DNA of 64,000 nt from NCBI GenBank assembly GCA_902778255.1, contig CACYXD010000022.1:34568-98567 (forward strand). Direction: 5' to 3'. Position numbers and translations under genes: made by a program. Below, piece by piece: positions 12,655 to 21,999 of this stretch. The first letter of the stretch is position 1. Each line of letters begins with the position of its first letter. The notes under the pieces are model-generated. The model had not been told where the DNA came from, made no database searches, and saw only the letters and a program-made list of their open reading frames with translations. The stretch comes from an uncultured Prevotellaceae bacterium (lineage in GTDB: Bacteria; Bacteroidota; Bacteroidia; Bacteroidales; Bacteroidaceae).

Positions 12655-14055
12655 ATGAAAAAGTTCGTGCTTATACTCGCAGCAGTATGCTGTACCATGA
12701 TGGCGCAAGCCGCCAAGGTTGACAAAAACGTCAACATCACCATCAACGGCGAGACCCGCAACTATCAGCTCTACGTCCCCAACAACGCCACCGACAACTG
12801 TCCGCTGGTAGTGTCGCTCCACGGAGCCAACGGCGCCAGCACCAACAAGGCTCCGTTCCGTACCGATGTGGCCGACCAAGCCGGCTGCATCGTGGTCTAT
12901 CCTCAGGGCAAGCAGACCGCCTTCCCCGTAGGCTTCGGCGGATCTACCACCGGCTGGACCTCTACGGGTGAGTACAACTTCGATGCCGAGTTCCTCATGG
13001 CCGTCATCGAGGATGTGGCCAAAACCTACCCGATCGACCGCAAGCGCATCTACTGCTGTGGTTTCTCCAATGGCGGCATGATGACCTACGCCATGAGCAA
13101 TGCCTGCAGCAACGTCTTTGCAGCCTTCGCCTCTATCAGCGGCTTCCAGCTCAACGAGTTCCATTTCCGCCATACCGGCTGGCGCCCCGTGCCCTTCCTC
13201 CATATCCATGGCAAGGCCGACGACTTCGTGAAGTATTCACTCATCCCCTCTATCGTCGACGACATGGTGGCCCGCAACGGTGCCAACCCTGTGCCTACGA
13301 AGACCACCGTAAGCGGACAATACACCAAGAGCGTCTATGAGGCTGGCGAAGGCGGTTTCCCCTATGTCTACTACGAGATCGACGGCATGGGTCACAGCGA
13401 CTTTACCACAAATACCGAAGACGGCAGCTCAGCAAAGACCATGTGGAACTTCTTCAAGCAATATACCCTCGACTCGCCCTGCGACACCACGCTGAAATGG
13501 GCACCACGCATCGAGACCGAGGGCTTTGTGCCTAAGAGCCACGGCTGGAACGTCAACGTGAAAGTAAGCGGCACTGCCTACCTACTGCGATTCGGCGCTA
13601 CCAAGAACACACAGGTGCAGGGCGGTGCTGAGGGCAATCAGAACGTCTATCGTTCGCTGCAGTTCGACAATGGCTGCTACAAGCTCCACTTCAAGGCTGA
13701 GGGCGATGCCGACAAGCAGGTTGTCGTGCAGCTGCAGAAAAACACCGACGGCCAGAACTACCTGCTCAAAGACACCCTCTCTGCCAATGGCGAGCACGAC
13801 CTGCTCTTCAAGGTCGAGGACGGCTGGGGCGAGTATAAGCTGTCGTTCATTGGCAAGACCGTCACTGATGGCACCACCATCTCCAACATCACCATCCACA
13901 CGGCAAGCCAGGAGGAGCAGGCAAGCGTCCAGGCTCCCGTAAGCCGCAAGGCAACCAGCGCCGATGCCTATACCCTCGCCGGCATCAAGGCCACCACATC
14001 ACCACGCTCTGGCAGCATCTACATCCGCAACAACAAGAAGTTTTTTTCAAAATAA
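12655..14055 (+). CDS. Exported CE1-like (PHB-depolymerase/feruloyl) esterase
   Basis: 466 residues with a signal peptide (MKKFVLILAAVCCTMMAQA). An alpha/beta-hydrolase of the poly(3-hydroxybutyrate) depolymerase/feruloyl esterase family spans about residues 25-270: oxyanion-hole region PLVVSLHGANG, nucleophile Ser138 in GFSNGGMM, and a catalytic His in DGMGHSDF. The following 150 residues form a beta-rich domain (YRSLQFDNGCYKLHFKAEGDADKQ) that may bind carbohydrate, then a C-terminal tail (YTLAGIKA...SIYIRNNKKFF). It probably removes acetyl or feruloyl esters from plant polysaccharide, which would open the substrate to its GH neighbours. It starts 5 bp after GH95. Confidence 0.82.
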   Translation: MKKFVLILAAVCCTMMAQAAKVDKNVNITINGETRNYQLYVPNNATDNCPLVVSLHGANGASTNKAPFRTDVADQAGCIVVYPQGKQTAFPVGFGGSTTGWTSTGEYNFDAEFLMAVIEDVAKTYPIDRKRIYCCGFSNGGMMTYAMSNACSNVFAAFASISGFQLNEFHFRHTGWRPVPFLHIHGKADDFVKYSLIPSIVDDMVARNGANPVPTKTTVSGQYTKSVYEAGEGGFPYVYYEIDGMGHSDFTTNTEDGSSAKTMWNFFKQYTLDSPCDTTLKWAPRIETEGFVPKSHGWNVNVKVSGTAYLLRFGATKNTQVQGGAEGNQNVYRSLQFDNGCYKLHFKAEGDADKQVVVQLQKNTDGQNYLLKDTLSANGEHDLLFKVEDGWGEYKLSFIGKTVTDGTTISNITIHTASQEEQASVQAPVSRKATSADAYTLAGIKATTSPRSGSIYIRNNKKFFSK

Positions 14056-14072
14056 CACTAACTAAAACCAAC

Positions 14073-16406
14073 ATGAAGAAATTATTCTCACTGGCTATCA
14101 TGGCCATCGCCCTGACGCAGGCTCATGCGCAGCAGGACGTAAAGATTGAGTTCATGACCCCGAGTATCGTACACGTAGTAAAGGGGCAGCCCACGAAGAC
14201 ACTCGTGGTGACGGCAAAACCTGAGCAAGTGAACGTAACGAAGAAAGGCAACATCACATCGAGCAGCAAACTCACCGTGAAGCAGGATGCTCAGGGCAAC
14301 CTCACCTTCCTCACGGCAAAAGGCAAGGTGCTGCTTCGCGAGAAAAGTTGTGATGTAAAGGAAGCCCGCCAGACCTTTACCCTTGACAAAGACGAGGCCA
14401 TCTACGGACTGGGTACCATCCAGAACGGCAAGATGAATCGTCGCGGCGAGAAGAAGCGCATGGAGCAGTCGAACCTCGAGGACTTCCAGAACGTGCTTCA
14501 GAGCATCAAGGGCTATGGTATCTATTGGGAGAACTACTCTCCTACCCTCTTCGAGGATAATGCTGAGGGTATGACCTTCGATGCTGAGGTTGGCGATGGC
14601 GTGGACTATTATTTCATGTACGGCGGAAGTGCCGACGGCGTCATTGCCCAGATGCGTTACCTCTCTGGCGACGTGCCCATGTTCCCCCTGTGGACTTACG
14701 GCTTCTGGCAGTCAAAGGAGCGTTATAAGAGTGCCAAGGAGACCGAGTCTATTGTTGACCAGTATCGTGCGCTCAACGTACCCCTCGACGGTATCATTCA
14801 GGACTGGCAGTACTGGGGCTCTAACTATCTGTGGAATGCTATGGACTTCCTCGCTGAGGACTTTTCCAATGGCAAGCAGATGATTCAGAACGTACACAAT
14901 AAGCACGCCCACTTCATGATCTCTATCTGGGCTAGCTTCGGACCTATGACCCAGCAGTTCCACGAGCTCAACGAGAAGGGCCTGCTCATGCCTTTCGAGA
15001 CCTGGCCTCAGAGCGGTATCTCACACGTATGGCCTCCCGTCATGAAGTATCCTTCTGGCGTAAAAGTCTATGATGCTTTCCATCCCGAGGCACGCGCTAT
15101 CTACTGGAAATACCTAAAGACCCTCTACGACTACGGCACCGATGCCTGGTGGATGGACTCTACCGACCCCGACTTCTTCAACCCAAAGGAGAGCGACTAT
15201 GCTCATAAAGTATATGGTGGCACATGGCGCTCACAGCGCAACGCCTTCCCTTTGGAGACCGTTCGTGGCATCTACCAGAGTCAGCGTAAGGACTACGGCG
15301 AGAAGCGCGTCTTCATCATGACCCGCTCCAGCTATGCTGGTCAGCAGCACTATGGTTCAAATATGTGGAGCGGCGACGTCAACTCCTCTTGGGATATGCT
15401 GCGCAAGCAGGTGCCCGCAGGTCTGAGCTACTCACTCACAGGTAACCCCAACTTCAATACCGATATCGGTGGTTTCTTCTGTGGCTCTTACAATACCCGC
15501 GGTGGTGGCTCTGCACCTCGCAACCCTCAGTTCCAGGAGCTCTACGTACGCTGGATGCAGTACGGACTGTTCTGCCCCGTGTTCCGCAGTCACGGAGCCG
15601 ATGCGCCTCGCGAGATATGGCAGTTTGGTAAGAAGGGCGAGCCCGTCTATGATGCCATCGAGAAGCAGATCCGTCTGCGTTATCGCCTGATACCTTATTT
15701 ATATAGCACCGCCTGGCAGGTGACGAGCAATAACGATAGCTATATGCGCCCCCTGTTCAGCGACTTTGCTGCCGACAAGAAGGTGTGGAACATGACCGAT
15801 GAGTTCATGTTCGGTCGTAGCATCCTCGCTGCTCCTATCGTGAACCCACAATATACTGAGGAAAAGATTATCCGCACCGATGCGATGACAGGTTGGAACC
15901 GTCAAAATGCTACAGACGGCAGCAATAACGGAGCCATCGACTTCACCGCTACAAAGACTGCTACGAAATACCTGCCGAAGGGAGCCACTTGGTACGACTT
16001 CTGGACAGGCAAGTACTACGCAGGCGGTCAGAACGTGACCCTCGAGACCTCGCTCGACCGAGTTCCTATGTTCGTGCGTGCAGGCAGCATCCTGCCCCTC
16101 GGTCCTGAGATGCAGTATGTAGGCGAGAAGGCTTGGGACAACCTCGAGTTGCGCGTCTATCCAGGTGCCAACGGCGACTTCACTCTCTACGAGGACGAGG
16201 GCGACAACTACAACTACGAGAAAGGCCAGTATGCCACTATCGCTTTCCATTGGAACGACAAGACCCGCACCCTGACCATCGACGAGCGTAAGGGCAACTA
16301 TCCCGGTATGCTCACGAAGCGCCAGTTCACCATTGTCACCCCCGATGGCAAGCAGCAGGTTGTTAACTACGAGGGTATGCAGAAGCAGGTCCGCATAGCC
16401 AAGTAA
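14073..16406 (+). CDS. Exported GH31 alpha-glycosidase (alpha-xylosidase/alpha-glucosidase type)
   Basis: 777 residues with a signal peptide (MKKLFSLAIMAIALTQAHA). GH31 landmarks are clear: an N-terminal galactose-mutarotase-like domain, the nucleophile Asp362 in DAWWMDSTDP, the acid/base Asp435 in WSGDVNSSWD, PLWTYGFWQSKERY at the barrel start, and a DUF5110-like C-terminal sandwich (NLELRVYPGANGDFTLYEDEGD). The context with GH2, GH43, GH95 and an esterase favours alpha-xylosidase action on xyloglucan-type oligosaccharides, but alpha-glucosidase or transglucosidase activity cannot be excluded. It starts 17 bp after the esterase and ends the operon before a terminator. Confidence 0.88.
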   Translation: MKKLFSLAIMAIALTQAHAQQDVKIEFMTPSIVHVVKGQPTKTLVVTAKPEQVNVTKKGNITSSSKLTVKQDAQGNLTFLTAKGKVLLREKSCDVKEARQTFTLDKDEAIYGLGTIQNGKMNRRGEKKRMEQSNLEDFQNVLQSIKGYGIYWENYSPTLFEDNAEGMTFDAEVGDGVDYYFMYGGSADGVIAQMRYLSGDVPMFPLWTYGFWQSKERYKSAKETESIVDQYRALNVPLDGIIQDWQYWGSNYLWNAMDFLAEDFSNGKQMIQNVHNKHAHFMISIWASFGPMTQQFHELNEKGLLMPFETWPQSGISHVWPPVMKYPSGVKVYDAFHPEARAIYWKYLKTLYDYGTDAWWMDSTDPDFFNPKESDYAHKVYGGTWRSQRNAFPLETVRGIYQSQRKDYGEKRVFIMTRSSYAGQQHYGSNMWSGDVNSSWDMLRKQVPAGLSYSLTGNPNFNTDIGGFFCGSYNTRGGGSAPRNPQFQELYVRWMQYGLFCPVFRSHGADAPREIWQFGKKGEPVYDAIEKQIRLRYRLIPYLYSTAWQVTSNNDSYMRPLFSDFAADKKVWNMTDEFMFGRSILAAPIVNPQYTEEKIIRTDAMTGWNRQNATDGSNNGAIDFTATKTATKYLPKGATWYDFWTGKYYAGGQNVTLETSLDRVPMFVRAGSILPLGPEMQYVGEKAWDNLELRVYPGANGDFTLYEDEGDNYNYEKGQYATIAFHWNDKTRTLTIDERKGNYPGMLTKRQFTIVTPDGKQQVVNYEGMQKQVRIAK

Positions 16407-16430
16407 CCAAACGCAAAACTCCGTATATAA

Positions 16431-16470
16431 AAGAGGGTGTGTCAAAATAGGCACATCCTCTTCTTTTTCC
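16431..16470 (+). terminator. Terminator after GH31
   Basis: The inverted repeat AAGAGGgTGTG ... CACAtCCTCTT is followed by CTTTTTCC, 24 bp after the GH31 stop. Confidence 0.75.
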
Positions 16471-16548
16471 AACTTTCAGACATTAGGCATCCCATGCAAT
16501 ATTCATACATATCTTTCGTTTATACTAAACAGTTAAGAACAAACTGCA

Positions 16549-17787
16549 ATGTCTGAACAAGAGAAATGGAAATGGCAAGAGCCAGGCACAACATGGAAAG
16601 GGATAGGCCTATATCATATCACCTTGACGATTACCGACCGACAACCCTTATTAGGTACACTCGCCATCACAAATAATGATCCCACTACGGCTAAAGTGCT
16701 ACGTACTGCTTTGGGGAATGCATTGATAGATTGCCTATTAAGCATTCCGCACCATCACCCAGAGGTACAAGTACTACATTTTTGTCTAATGCCTGATCAT
16801 TTGCATGCCGTCCTGTATGTAAGGCGCGTCATGTCTTCAGGTATTGCAGCTTTAGTACGAGGTTTCTGGCAAGCCTCTAAAAAGCTTGGGCGCGCTTCTT
16901 CCATTACTGCTGCCTCTTCCATTACTACTGCTTCTTCCATTACTACTGCTTCTTCCATTACTGCTGCTTCTTCCATTACTGCTGCTTCTTCCATTACTGC
17001 TGCTTCTTCCATTACTGCTGCTTCTTCCATTACTACTGCTTCTTCCATTACTACTGCTTCTTCCATTACGCCGAATGCCATTCGGAGAGAAGACCAAGAA
17101 GAGCTCAACGACAGCCAAACCCTTCGAGAAGCGACAAACCGCCTCGAAGCCTTTTCTAATTCTTTGCGAAAGCAGATGGGCGATGAAAACTATTACCAAC
17201 TTGCGCCACTATTTCAAGAGATGCCTTTTATCCGCCCTATGGGACATAACACACAACTGCCCAACACCATCCGCTATATTGACATGAATCCACAGCGCCT
17301 GGCTACAAAGCGCCTAAAGCCTGGTTTATTCCGCGTACAGAAGAATATTGCAATTGGTGAACGCAAATATGATGGAGTAGGAAATACGACGATACTGATA
17401 GGCGAACATTTCGAGCCTGTACATGTGCGCCAAACTATGGTAAAAGCTGCGCAGCACGGGGATAACGCAACGCTACGCAATTACATGAATTCATGTGTGC
17501 TGAAAGCACGCAAAGGTATGGTAATGGTATCGCCATTCATCTCTACACAGGAGAAACAGGTTATGCAGGTCTTATTGCGAGAACAACTACCGTTCATCCT
17601 TCTCGCGGACAATGGTTTCCGAGACTATTACAAGCCATCAAACATTCTTTTTGATGCATGTGCCGCAGGGCGTGTGCTTATCCTCAGCCCTTGGCCGTAT
17701 GACGCAAACAAACGCCATATCACTCGTGAGGAATGTGTTGCGCTCAATGCTATGGCGGAAGAAATATGCAATTACTTATCGATATAG
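16549..17787 (+). CDS. REP-type HUH (Y1) transposase homologue with VNTR and DprA/SLOG-like C-terminal domain
   Basis: 412 residues, far longer than the 150-220 of ordinary REP-associated (RAYT) Y1 proteins. Residues about 20-110 form the Y1 core, with the HUH metal motif His84-Leu-His86 in MPDHLHAVLYV. Residues 116-174 are ten copies of ASSITx encoded by an 18-bp VNTR. The RAYT-type YIHxNP segment appears as R242-YIDMNP. I could not fix the catalytic tyrosine with confidence. From about residue 315 the sequence (KGMVMVSPFIS...EKQVMQVLL...PFILLADNGF...KPSNILFDACAAGRVLILSPW) reads as a Rossmann fold like DprA/SLOG nucleotide- or DNA-binding domains. Alone between two terminated units, it is followed at once by a 31-bp repeat array, which may be its substrate. 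A TATCTTTC element at about 16509 may be its promoter. Confidence 0.75.
   Translation: MSEQEKWKWQEPGTTWKGIGLYHITLTITDRQPLLGTLAITNNDPTTAKVLRTALGNALIDCLLSIPHHHPEVQVLHFCLMPDHLHAVLYVRRVMSSGIAALVRGFWQASKKLGRASSITAASSITTASSITTASSITAASSITAASSITAASSITAASSITTASSITTASSITPNAIRREDQEELNDSQTLREATNRLEAFSNSLRKQMGDENYYQLAPLFQEMPFIRPMGHNTQLPNTIRYIDMNPQRLATKRLKPGLFRVQKNIAIGERKYDGVGNTTILIGEHFEPVHVRQTMVKAAQHGDNATLRNYMNSCVLKARKGMVMVSPFISTQEKQVMQVLLREQLPFILLADNGFRDYYKPSNILFDACAAGRVLILSPWPYDANKRHITREECVALNAMAEEICNYLSI
16894..17070. repeat. 18-bp coding VNTR in the HUH protein (about 10 units)
   Basis: The tandem unit GCTTCTTCCATTACTnCT is repeated about ten times and keeps the frame, giving (ASSIT A/T)n. The antisense frames are also stop-free across it. 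Its seed CTGCTTCTTCC recurs in the 31-bp array downstream of the gene. Confidence 0.9.
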
Positions 17788-17797
17788 CCTCTCATTC

Positions 17798-17990
17798 CTT
17801 CTTCCGTTCGGTGTAGTTTCTCATCTGTCTCTTCTTCCGTTCGGTGCAATTTTCTCTTCTGCTTCTTCCGTTCGGTGCTATTTTCTCTTCTGCTTCTTCC
17901 GTTCGGTGCAATTTTCTCTTCTGCTTCTTCCGTTCGGTGCAATTTTCTCTTCTGCTTCTTCCGTTCGGTGCAATGTCATTGCACCAGTCT
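17798..17990. repeat. 31-bp tandem array downstream of the HUH gene
   Basis: Six units carry TTCCGTTCGGTGCAAT, beginning at 17802, 17835, 17866, 17897, 17928 and 17959; the spacing is 33 once and then 31 bp. The last unit ends in a perfect hairpin GGTGCAAT-GTC-ATTGCACC (about 17971-17989). The period is not a multiple of three and no gene is convincing here. The rest of 17788-18142 holds only the convergent end of the restriction gene. Confidence 0.85.
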
Positions 17991-18142
17991 CCTATACTTC
18001 TTCTCTTACTTAAACGGTATTCGTTTGAGGGCCATCCCAATATTTTGATTATGCATCTTGTCAGAACGAATCAAAAAACAGTCACCACGATTTTTGTTGA
18101 ATATTTATAGTATTACATGATCACAATAAAATCACTCCGTTG

Positions 18143-20014
18143 TTACCCATCCGTTGCCATCGTTGGAGCAAACTCGTTACTTTCTGCTGCAATCTTCCAC
18201 GTTACTTCTTCATCGTCCCGAATGTCATATCTCATAGTTTGGCGTTGCACATATTCGCGAGTAACAACATACCAATCTCTGGCTGACATTGTTGCGAATT
18301 CGGTGCCATAGTTTTCCTGAAGTTCTCTAGATAAGGCCAGAATACTGATGCCATTCCTATTGTGCATGATTTCATCAGCTAAAGCAACCAGTCGTTGAGA
18401 GTCAAATAATGACGAAATGGTATATTCGAACAGGCTTGGACTATTTTCGAGGTATACAAGAAGATGTTCTATGTCATAGGGACGGATTTTCTTTTCCCCT
18501 TTTGAGTTGAACGTAATGAATTGTATCTGCCTCTCACTGTCTGAAAAGATGGATGGTGCAACAAAGATACACTGAGATTTCTGATGTTTCTGAAAATCGG
18601 CAAGGTGGCGTTCTATGGGCCATACCTCCATCATAGTTTGCGTTCTTCCCATAGCCATAGTCACCTCTACAAGTACACCGTTTTGGCGTTCATAACATTC
18701 GATGTCACCCTTATTTCCACCAGCTGTTGATGTGGGTAACCCTTCGTCGTCGCAGATGTAATTGGGTACAACTCTCACGCTTGGCATTTTGCATCGGATT
18801 GCCAATGCAGTAAGAAACTCTAGACGAGATGGCGCTGCAAGCAGTTTTAGCACATTATCCGTACTGCTTTTCTTCGTGGCAAGATTGATAAGTTCTTTCT
18901 TAATCACTGCCCAGTTGTATATCGACAACCAGTTATCAAGCAACTTTTCACTTGTCGAGGCCGAAGGCTTGTGAGATGTTATCTGTATGAGGTTGCTATC
19001 GAGCTCGGCCATATATTCAAAATAGGCTCGTTCGTCATCGAAATGGGTATAGTGGGAATAATGTGACAGGATGTAATCAACTTTCTCGTTTTCATTTTTA
19101 TTAATGTCGATGAAACGACCAGCTCCTCGCAATGAAATCAATCCTGTCATACGCATCTTGCGTATAAATTCGTCTGGATAGTCAACCATAATAGACTTTG
19201 TATCAAACTCCTTGAAACTACCATCCATTATTTCATCAATGCAAATATCACAAACAATTTCGTCGCTTGGGTTGTAACCATGCTCGTGCCTGAGTTGAAC
19301 GATACGTTGATAGAGTGCATCGGCATCATTGTCTTTCCAAAAAATCAGAAGTGGTAATTCTCGCCTCGATATTCCACAACCATTCTGACGTGGGTCAGCA
19401 TTTATTTTTCGTATCGTTTCGAGCAATAGGACTAGCGGAATGTTATCATTCAAGACACGAACAAAGGGATTCCTACGTTGCGATTTAGCGAGTGCTTGTA
19501 GGAATACTTGTTGCTCGTATTCCGGATGTGTTATTTCTGTGGTAACGAAACCGCTTTCCTGTTCTATTTCTATTTCAAATGATTTTAGCAAATGATGAGC
19601 CAACGGGGAGATGACTATCGGCTCACCTGGCCAATAATAGGCCAATCCCAATTCTTTTGTCAAATCGTAGATTGTGGCAAAACGCGATGGCCATCCTTTA
19701 GCGAAACCAGCTTCCTTATGACTTTGAGGATTTTTGCGAAGCATTAATTGAATTTCGTCATTATCAAGCAAATATTCACTAAACGCCCCCTTTGATGTCG
19801 AAGTCCATTTTTGTTTCACAGAAAGCAATTGCTTGGTTGGTCTGTAAAGTCCATAGCGTATAGTTTCTCCACAAATCTCAGTTGCAAGATGATCATCAAG
19901 GATTCTTCCCTCAAACTTGTTCAATACATAGAGCATATACTTCAACCTCCCAGGGTTGCGCATCGTCGTTGTGTAAAGCAACGGCTTGTATTCGGGTTCA
20001 TTTCTTCTCGGCAT
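18143..20014 (-). CDS. AlwI-family type IIS restriction endonuclease (predicted)
   Basis: 623 residues starting MPRRNEPEYKPLLYTTTMRN. The N-terminal half resembles the DNA-recognition part of AlwI/BstNBI-type enzymes. In the C-terminal half GDIE (Asp437) followed by VEVT (Glu450) fits the catalytic core of that PD-(D/E)xK family (AlwI itself cuts beside GGATC, asymmetrically). It is last in a three-gene minus-strand unit, 5 bp after two adenine methyltransferases. Two methyltransferases are expected when the target is asymmetric and each strand needs its own enzyme. AT content is higher than in the neighbouring glycosidase genes, in line with transfer. The recognition sequence cannot be deduced. 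Assigned from recalled family features only. Confidence 0.72.
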   Translation of the reverse strand: MPRRNEPEYKPLLYTTTMRNPGRLKYMLYVLNKFEGRILDDHLATEICGETIRYGLYRPTKQLLSVKQKWTSTSKGAFSEYLLDNDEIQLMLRKNPQSHKEAGFAKGWPSRFATIYDLTKELGLAYYWPGEPIVISPLAHHLLKSFEIEIEQESGFVTTEITHPEYEQQVFLQALAKSQRRNPFVRVLNDNIPLVLLLETIRKINADPRQNGCGISRRELPLLIFWKDNDADALYQRIVQLRHEHGYNPSDEIVCDICIDEIMDGSFKEFDTKSIMVDYPDEFIRKMRMTGLISLRGAGRFIDINKNENEKVDYILSHYSHYTHFDDERAYFEYMAELDSNLIQITSHKPSASTSEKLLDNWLSIYNWAVIKKELINLATKKSSTDNVLKLLAAPSRLEFLTALAIRCKMPSVRVVPNYICDDEGLPTSTAGGNKGDIECYERQNGVLVEVTMAMGRTQTMMEVWPIERHLADFQKHQKSQCIFVAPSIFSDSERQIQFITFNSKGEKKIRPYDIEHLLVYLENSPSLFEYTISSLFDSQRLVALADEIMHNRNGISILALSRELQENYGTEFATMSARDWYVVTREYVQRQTMRYDIRDDEEVTWKIAAESNEFAPTMATDG

Positions 20015-20019
20015 AGGCT

Positions 20020-20925
20020 TTAATAATTGGTTACCAGCACCTCGCTAAACTGCTTAATGCTGTTGTCGTTGAAACTGATGTAATTACTTTTGATGGAATG
20101 GGTGTGATACTGCGCAGACCATTCCTGAAAGAGAGTGTTAGTACGCCCACGATAATGGGTGACGTTAGAGATGGCGAAGTTGATGCCATGTTCATTTAGA
20201 TTGTCGAGCAATGACAGCAGGTCACGCTCAGTATCTGCATTCCAAAGTTTATTATATTCGCTGAAGGTAATTAGATAAGGTGGGTCAAGATAGACGAGGT
20301 CTTCTGGTTGGTAATTGATGTTTCCAAGAAACTGTCGATAATCTTCATTATGCCACTCTATTTGTTTCTGGCTAACCAGCTGGAAATAATCAGTAAGTGC
20401 ATCTTGCACATTCAGGTTAAAGTCCACATTACCAACAGGTAGATTGAATTGTCCCCTTCCATTAAATCGGAGCATATGGTTGAATCCGTAGATAAGCAGG
20501 AGATAAAGCCTTTGCATGTCTTGCTGCCCCCCATTGATAAAGTCAGCCTTCATCCTCTGATAGCCCGCTTTGTTGTAGCGAGCATAGTAGGTTTTGGGGT
20601 TGGCGACTTTCAGATTCTTCGGTACCACATCACTACGCAATGAGAGTGAAAGCTCATAATTGTCAATGATGGTATATAGCTCATTCATAAACTCATCTTC
20701 ACGACCTATATACCCTTGCAGCATCCGATGCAGATTGATGACGTAGCTGTTGATATCGTTGAGCAGATAACCGTTGGCATCAACATTCATCATCACCGAC
20801 CCGCCACCAACAAACGGTTCTATCAACCTGTTGATGTGAGCAGGGAAGTGAGTACGTATCTCTCGCACTAACTTGTACTTATCACCCACGTAGAATAGCG
20901 GGGAACGAGCGATTCCGTTTTTCAT
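20020..20925 (-). CDS. D12-class DNA adenine methyltransferase (second)
   Basis: 301 residues. Motif I FVGGGS (38-43) binds S-adenosylmethionine, and the catalytic motif IV is DPPY at 214-217 (VYLDPPYLITFSEYNK), so it methylates adenine N6 like Dam/DpnM. The start MKNGIARSPLFYVGDKY keeps the conserved N-terminal lysine region (YVGDKYKL). Its first 44 bp overlap the end of the other methyltransferase gene, and the endonuclease follows 5 bp after its stop. It probably protects one strand of the asymmetric target. Confidence 0.88.
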   Translation of the reverse strand: MKNGIARSPLFYVGDKYKLVREIRTHFPAHINRLIEPFVGGGSVMMNVDANGYLLNDINSYVINLHRMLQGYIGREDEFMNELYTIIDNYELSLSLRSDVVPKNLKVANPKTYYARYNKAGYQRMKADFINGGQQDMQRLYLLLIYGFNHMLRFNGRGQFNLPVGNVDFNLNVQDALTDYFQLVSQKQIEWHNEDYRQFLGNINYQPEDLVYLDPPYLITFSEYNKLWNADTERDLLSLLDNLNEHGINFAISNVTHYRGRTNTLFQEWSAQYHTHSIKSNYISFNDNSIKQFSEVLVTNY

Positions 20926-21961
20926 CGTTAACTTCGGTTATGAATAAATACTCGCGATGATCGTCAAACTCGGTCTTGCCAGAATTAAATGCTTTGAACT
21001 CATGATTGAACACATGAGTGTTGCCACATTTGTTCAGAACCTCTTCCAATTGCTCCAGCTTAATCTTGTTCTCGGATGATGTGCTCTTAGAATGATAGGT
21101 GTTGTTATACGACACCACCAAATAGCGACTCTTAATGTGACTTACCAAGTCGGTGAATGCAGTAAAAGCAGCATTACGACAATAGTCACTCATGTTTTCC
21201 TCCTTGGGTTTCAGGGCTGCACCATACAACTGAGGTTTTTTCCATTGCACCAAATTCTCATAAACATGGTAGAAGCGGCTGTACTGCCGAGAATTATAAG
21301 GAGGGTCAAGATAGGTCAAATCAACATCTACAGATCGGGCCAATTGGTTCGCGTCTTCTTGATGAATCTCGACGCCCTCATAAGTCTGTACATCAATCAT
21401 TCTCAACTCAAATGGAGGCTGAGTTGGAATTTCTTTTTTGATGTATGCCTCAAAATGGCCTATAGTATTTGCACGTCTATCAATACTATATATTAAAGAA
21501 GCTAATAGTATAGAATACTCCTTACTTGTTAAGCCTGTTTTCATCTTTTGTAGATGCTCACGGATATAACCTACCTTCTTAGCAGTATCCACATCGAAAT
21601 ACTTACCTCCAAAATTCTTTGAGAAATAATTATCTCTAATTCTGTCTGGATTGACCGAATTAAAATCTTCAATGATGGCATGTATCCTCTCTTCATTCCA
21701 TTCAGTTGGAGCAAAAAAAGCGCGATACATTACATTGTTCGAGTGAAGAAAATCGTTCACCACCACTCGTTCATAAGTCTGCAAAGCCCTATGAGCTACT
21801 ACTCCCGTACCTGCGAAAATATCACAGAAAGAGTGAATATCATGGGTATGCTCGTTGATGAGATTGAATATCCAATCTACCAACTTGGTCTTACAACCTA
21901 TATACCGACGACTCTCTAAGGAGAATCGACGTTCTTCTATGCTGCTGTCCACAAACATCAA
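20882..21961 (-). CDS. D12-class DNA adenine methyltransferase (first)
   Basis: 359 residues. N-terminal RRYIGCKTKLVDWI, motif I FAGTG (49-53) and motif IV DPPY (219-222, LTYLDPPYNSRQYSRF) place it in the D12 N6-adenine class, subtype with a longer insert between motifs. It is the first coding gene of the restriction-modification unit and overlaps the second methyltransferase by 44 bp. The start used here begins MMFVDSSIEERRF; an internal start before the conserved FSLESRRYIG is possible. A long, apparently non-coding transcribed leader lies upstream. Confidence 0.85.
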   Translation of the reverse strand: MMFVDSSIEERRFSLESRRYIGCKTKLVDWIFNLINEHTHDIHSFCDIFAGTGVVAHRALQTYERVVVNDFLHSNNVMYRAFFAPTEWNEERIHAIIEDFNSVNPDRIRDNYFSKNFGGKYFDVDTAKKVGYIREHLQKMKTGLTSKEYSILLASLIYSIDRRANTIGHFEAYIKKEIPTQPPFELRMIDVQTYEGVEIHQEDANQLARSVDVDLTYLDPPYNSRQYSRFYHVYENLVQWKKPQLYGAALKPKEENMSDYCRNAAFTAFTDLVSHIKSRYLVVSYNNTYHSKSTSSENKIKLEQLEEVLNKCGNTHVFNHEFKAFNSGKTEFDDHREYLFITEVNDEKRNRSFPAILRG

Positions 21962-21999
21962 TAATTGCTTATGGCCGTCGCATGACTTATCGACATTTA

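Noticed and set aside
16797-17199. Antisense genes over the VNTR (long Met-Glu-Glu-Ala or Asn-Gly-Arg-Ser-Ser repeats)
   Set aside because: These frames are open only because the 18-bp repeat has no stops in any frame. The sense protein has clear domains on both sides.
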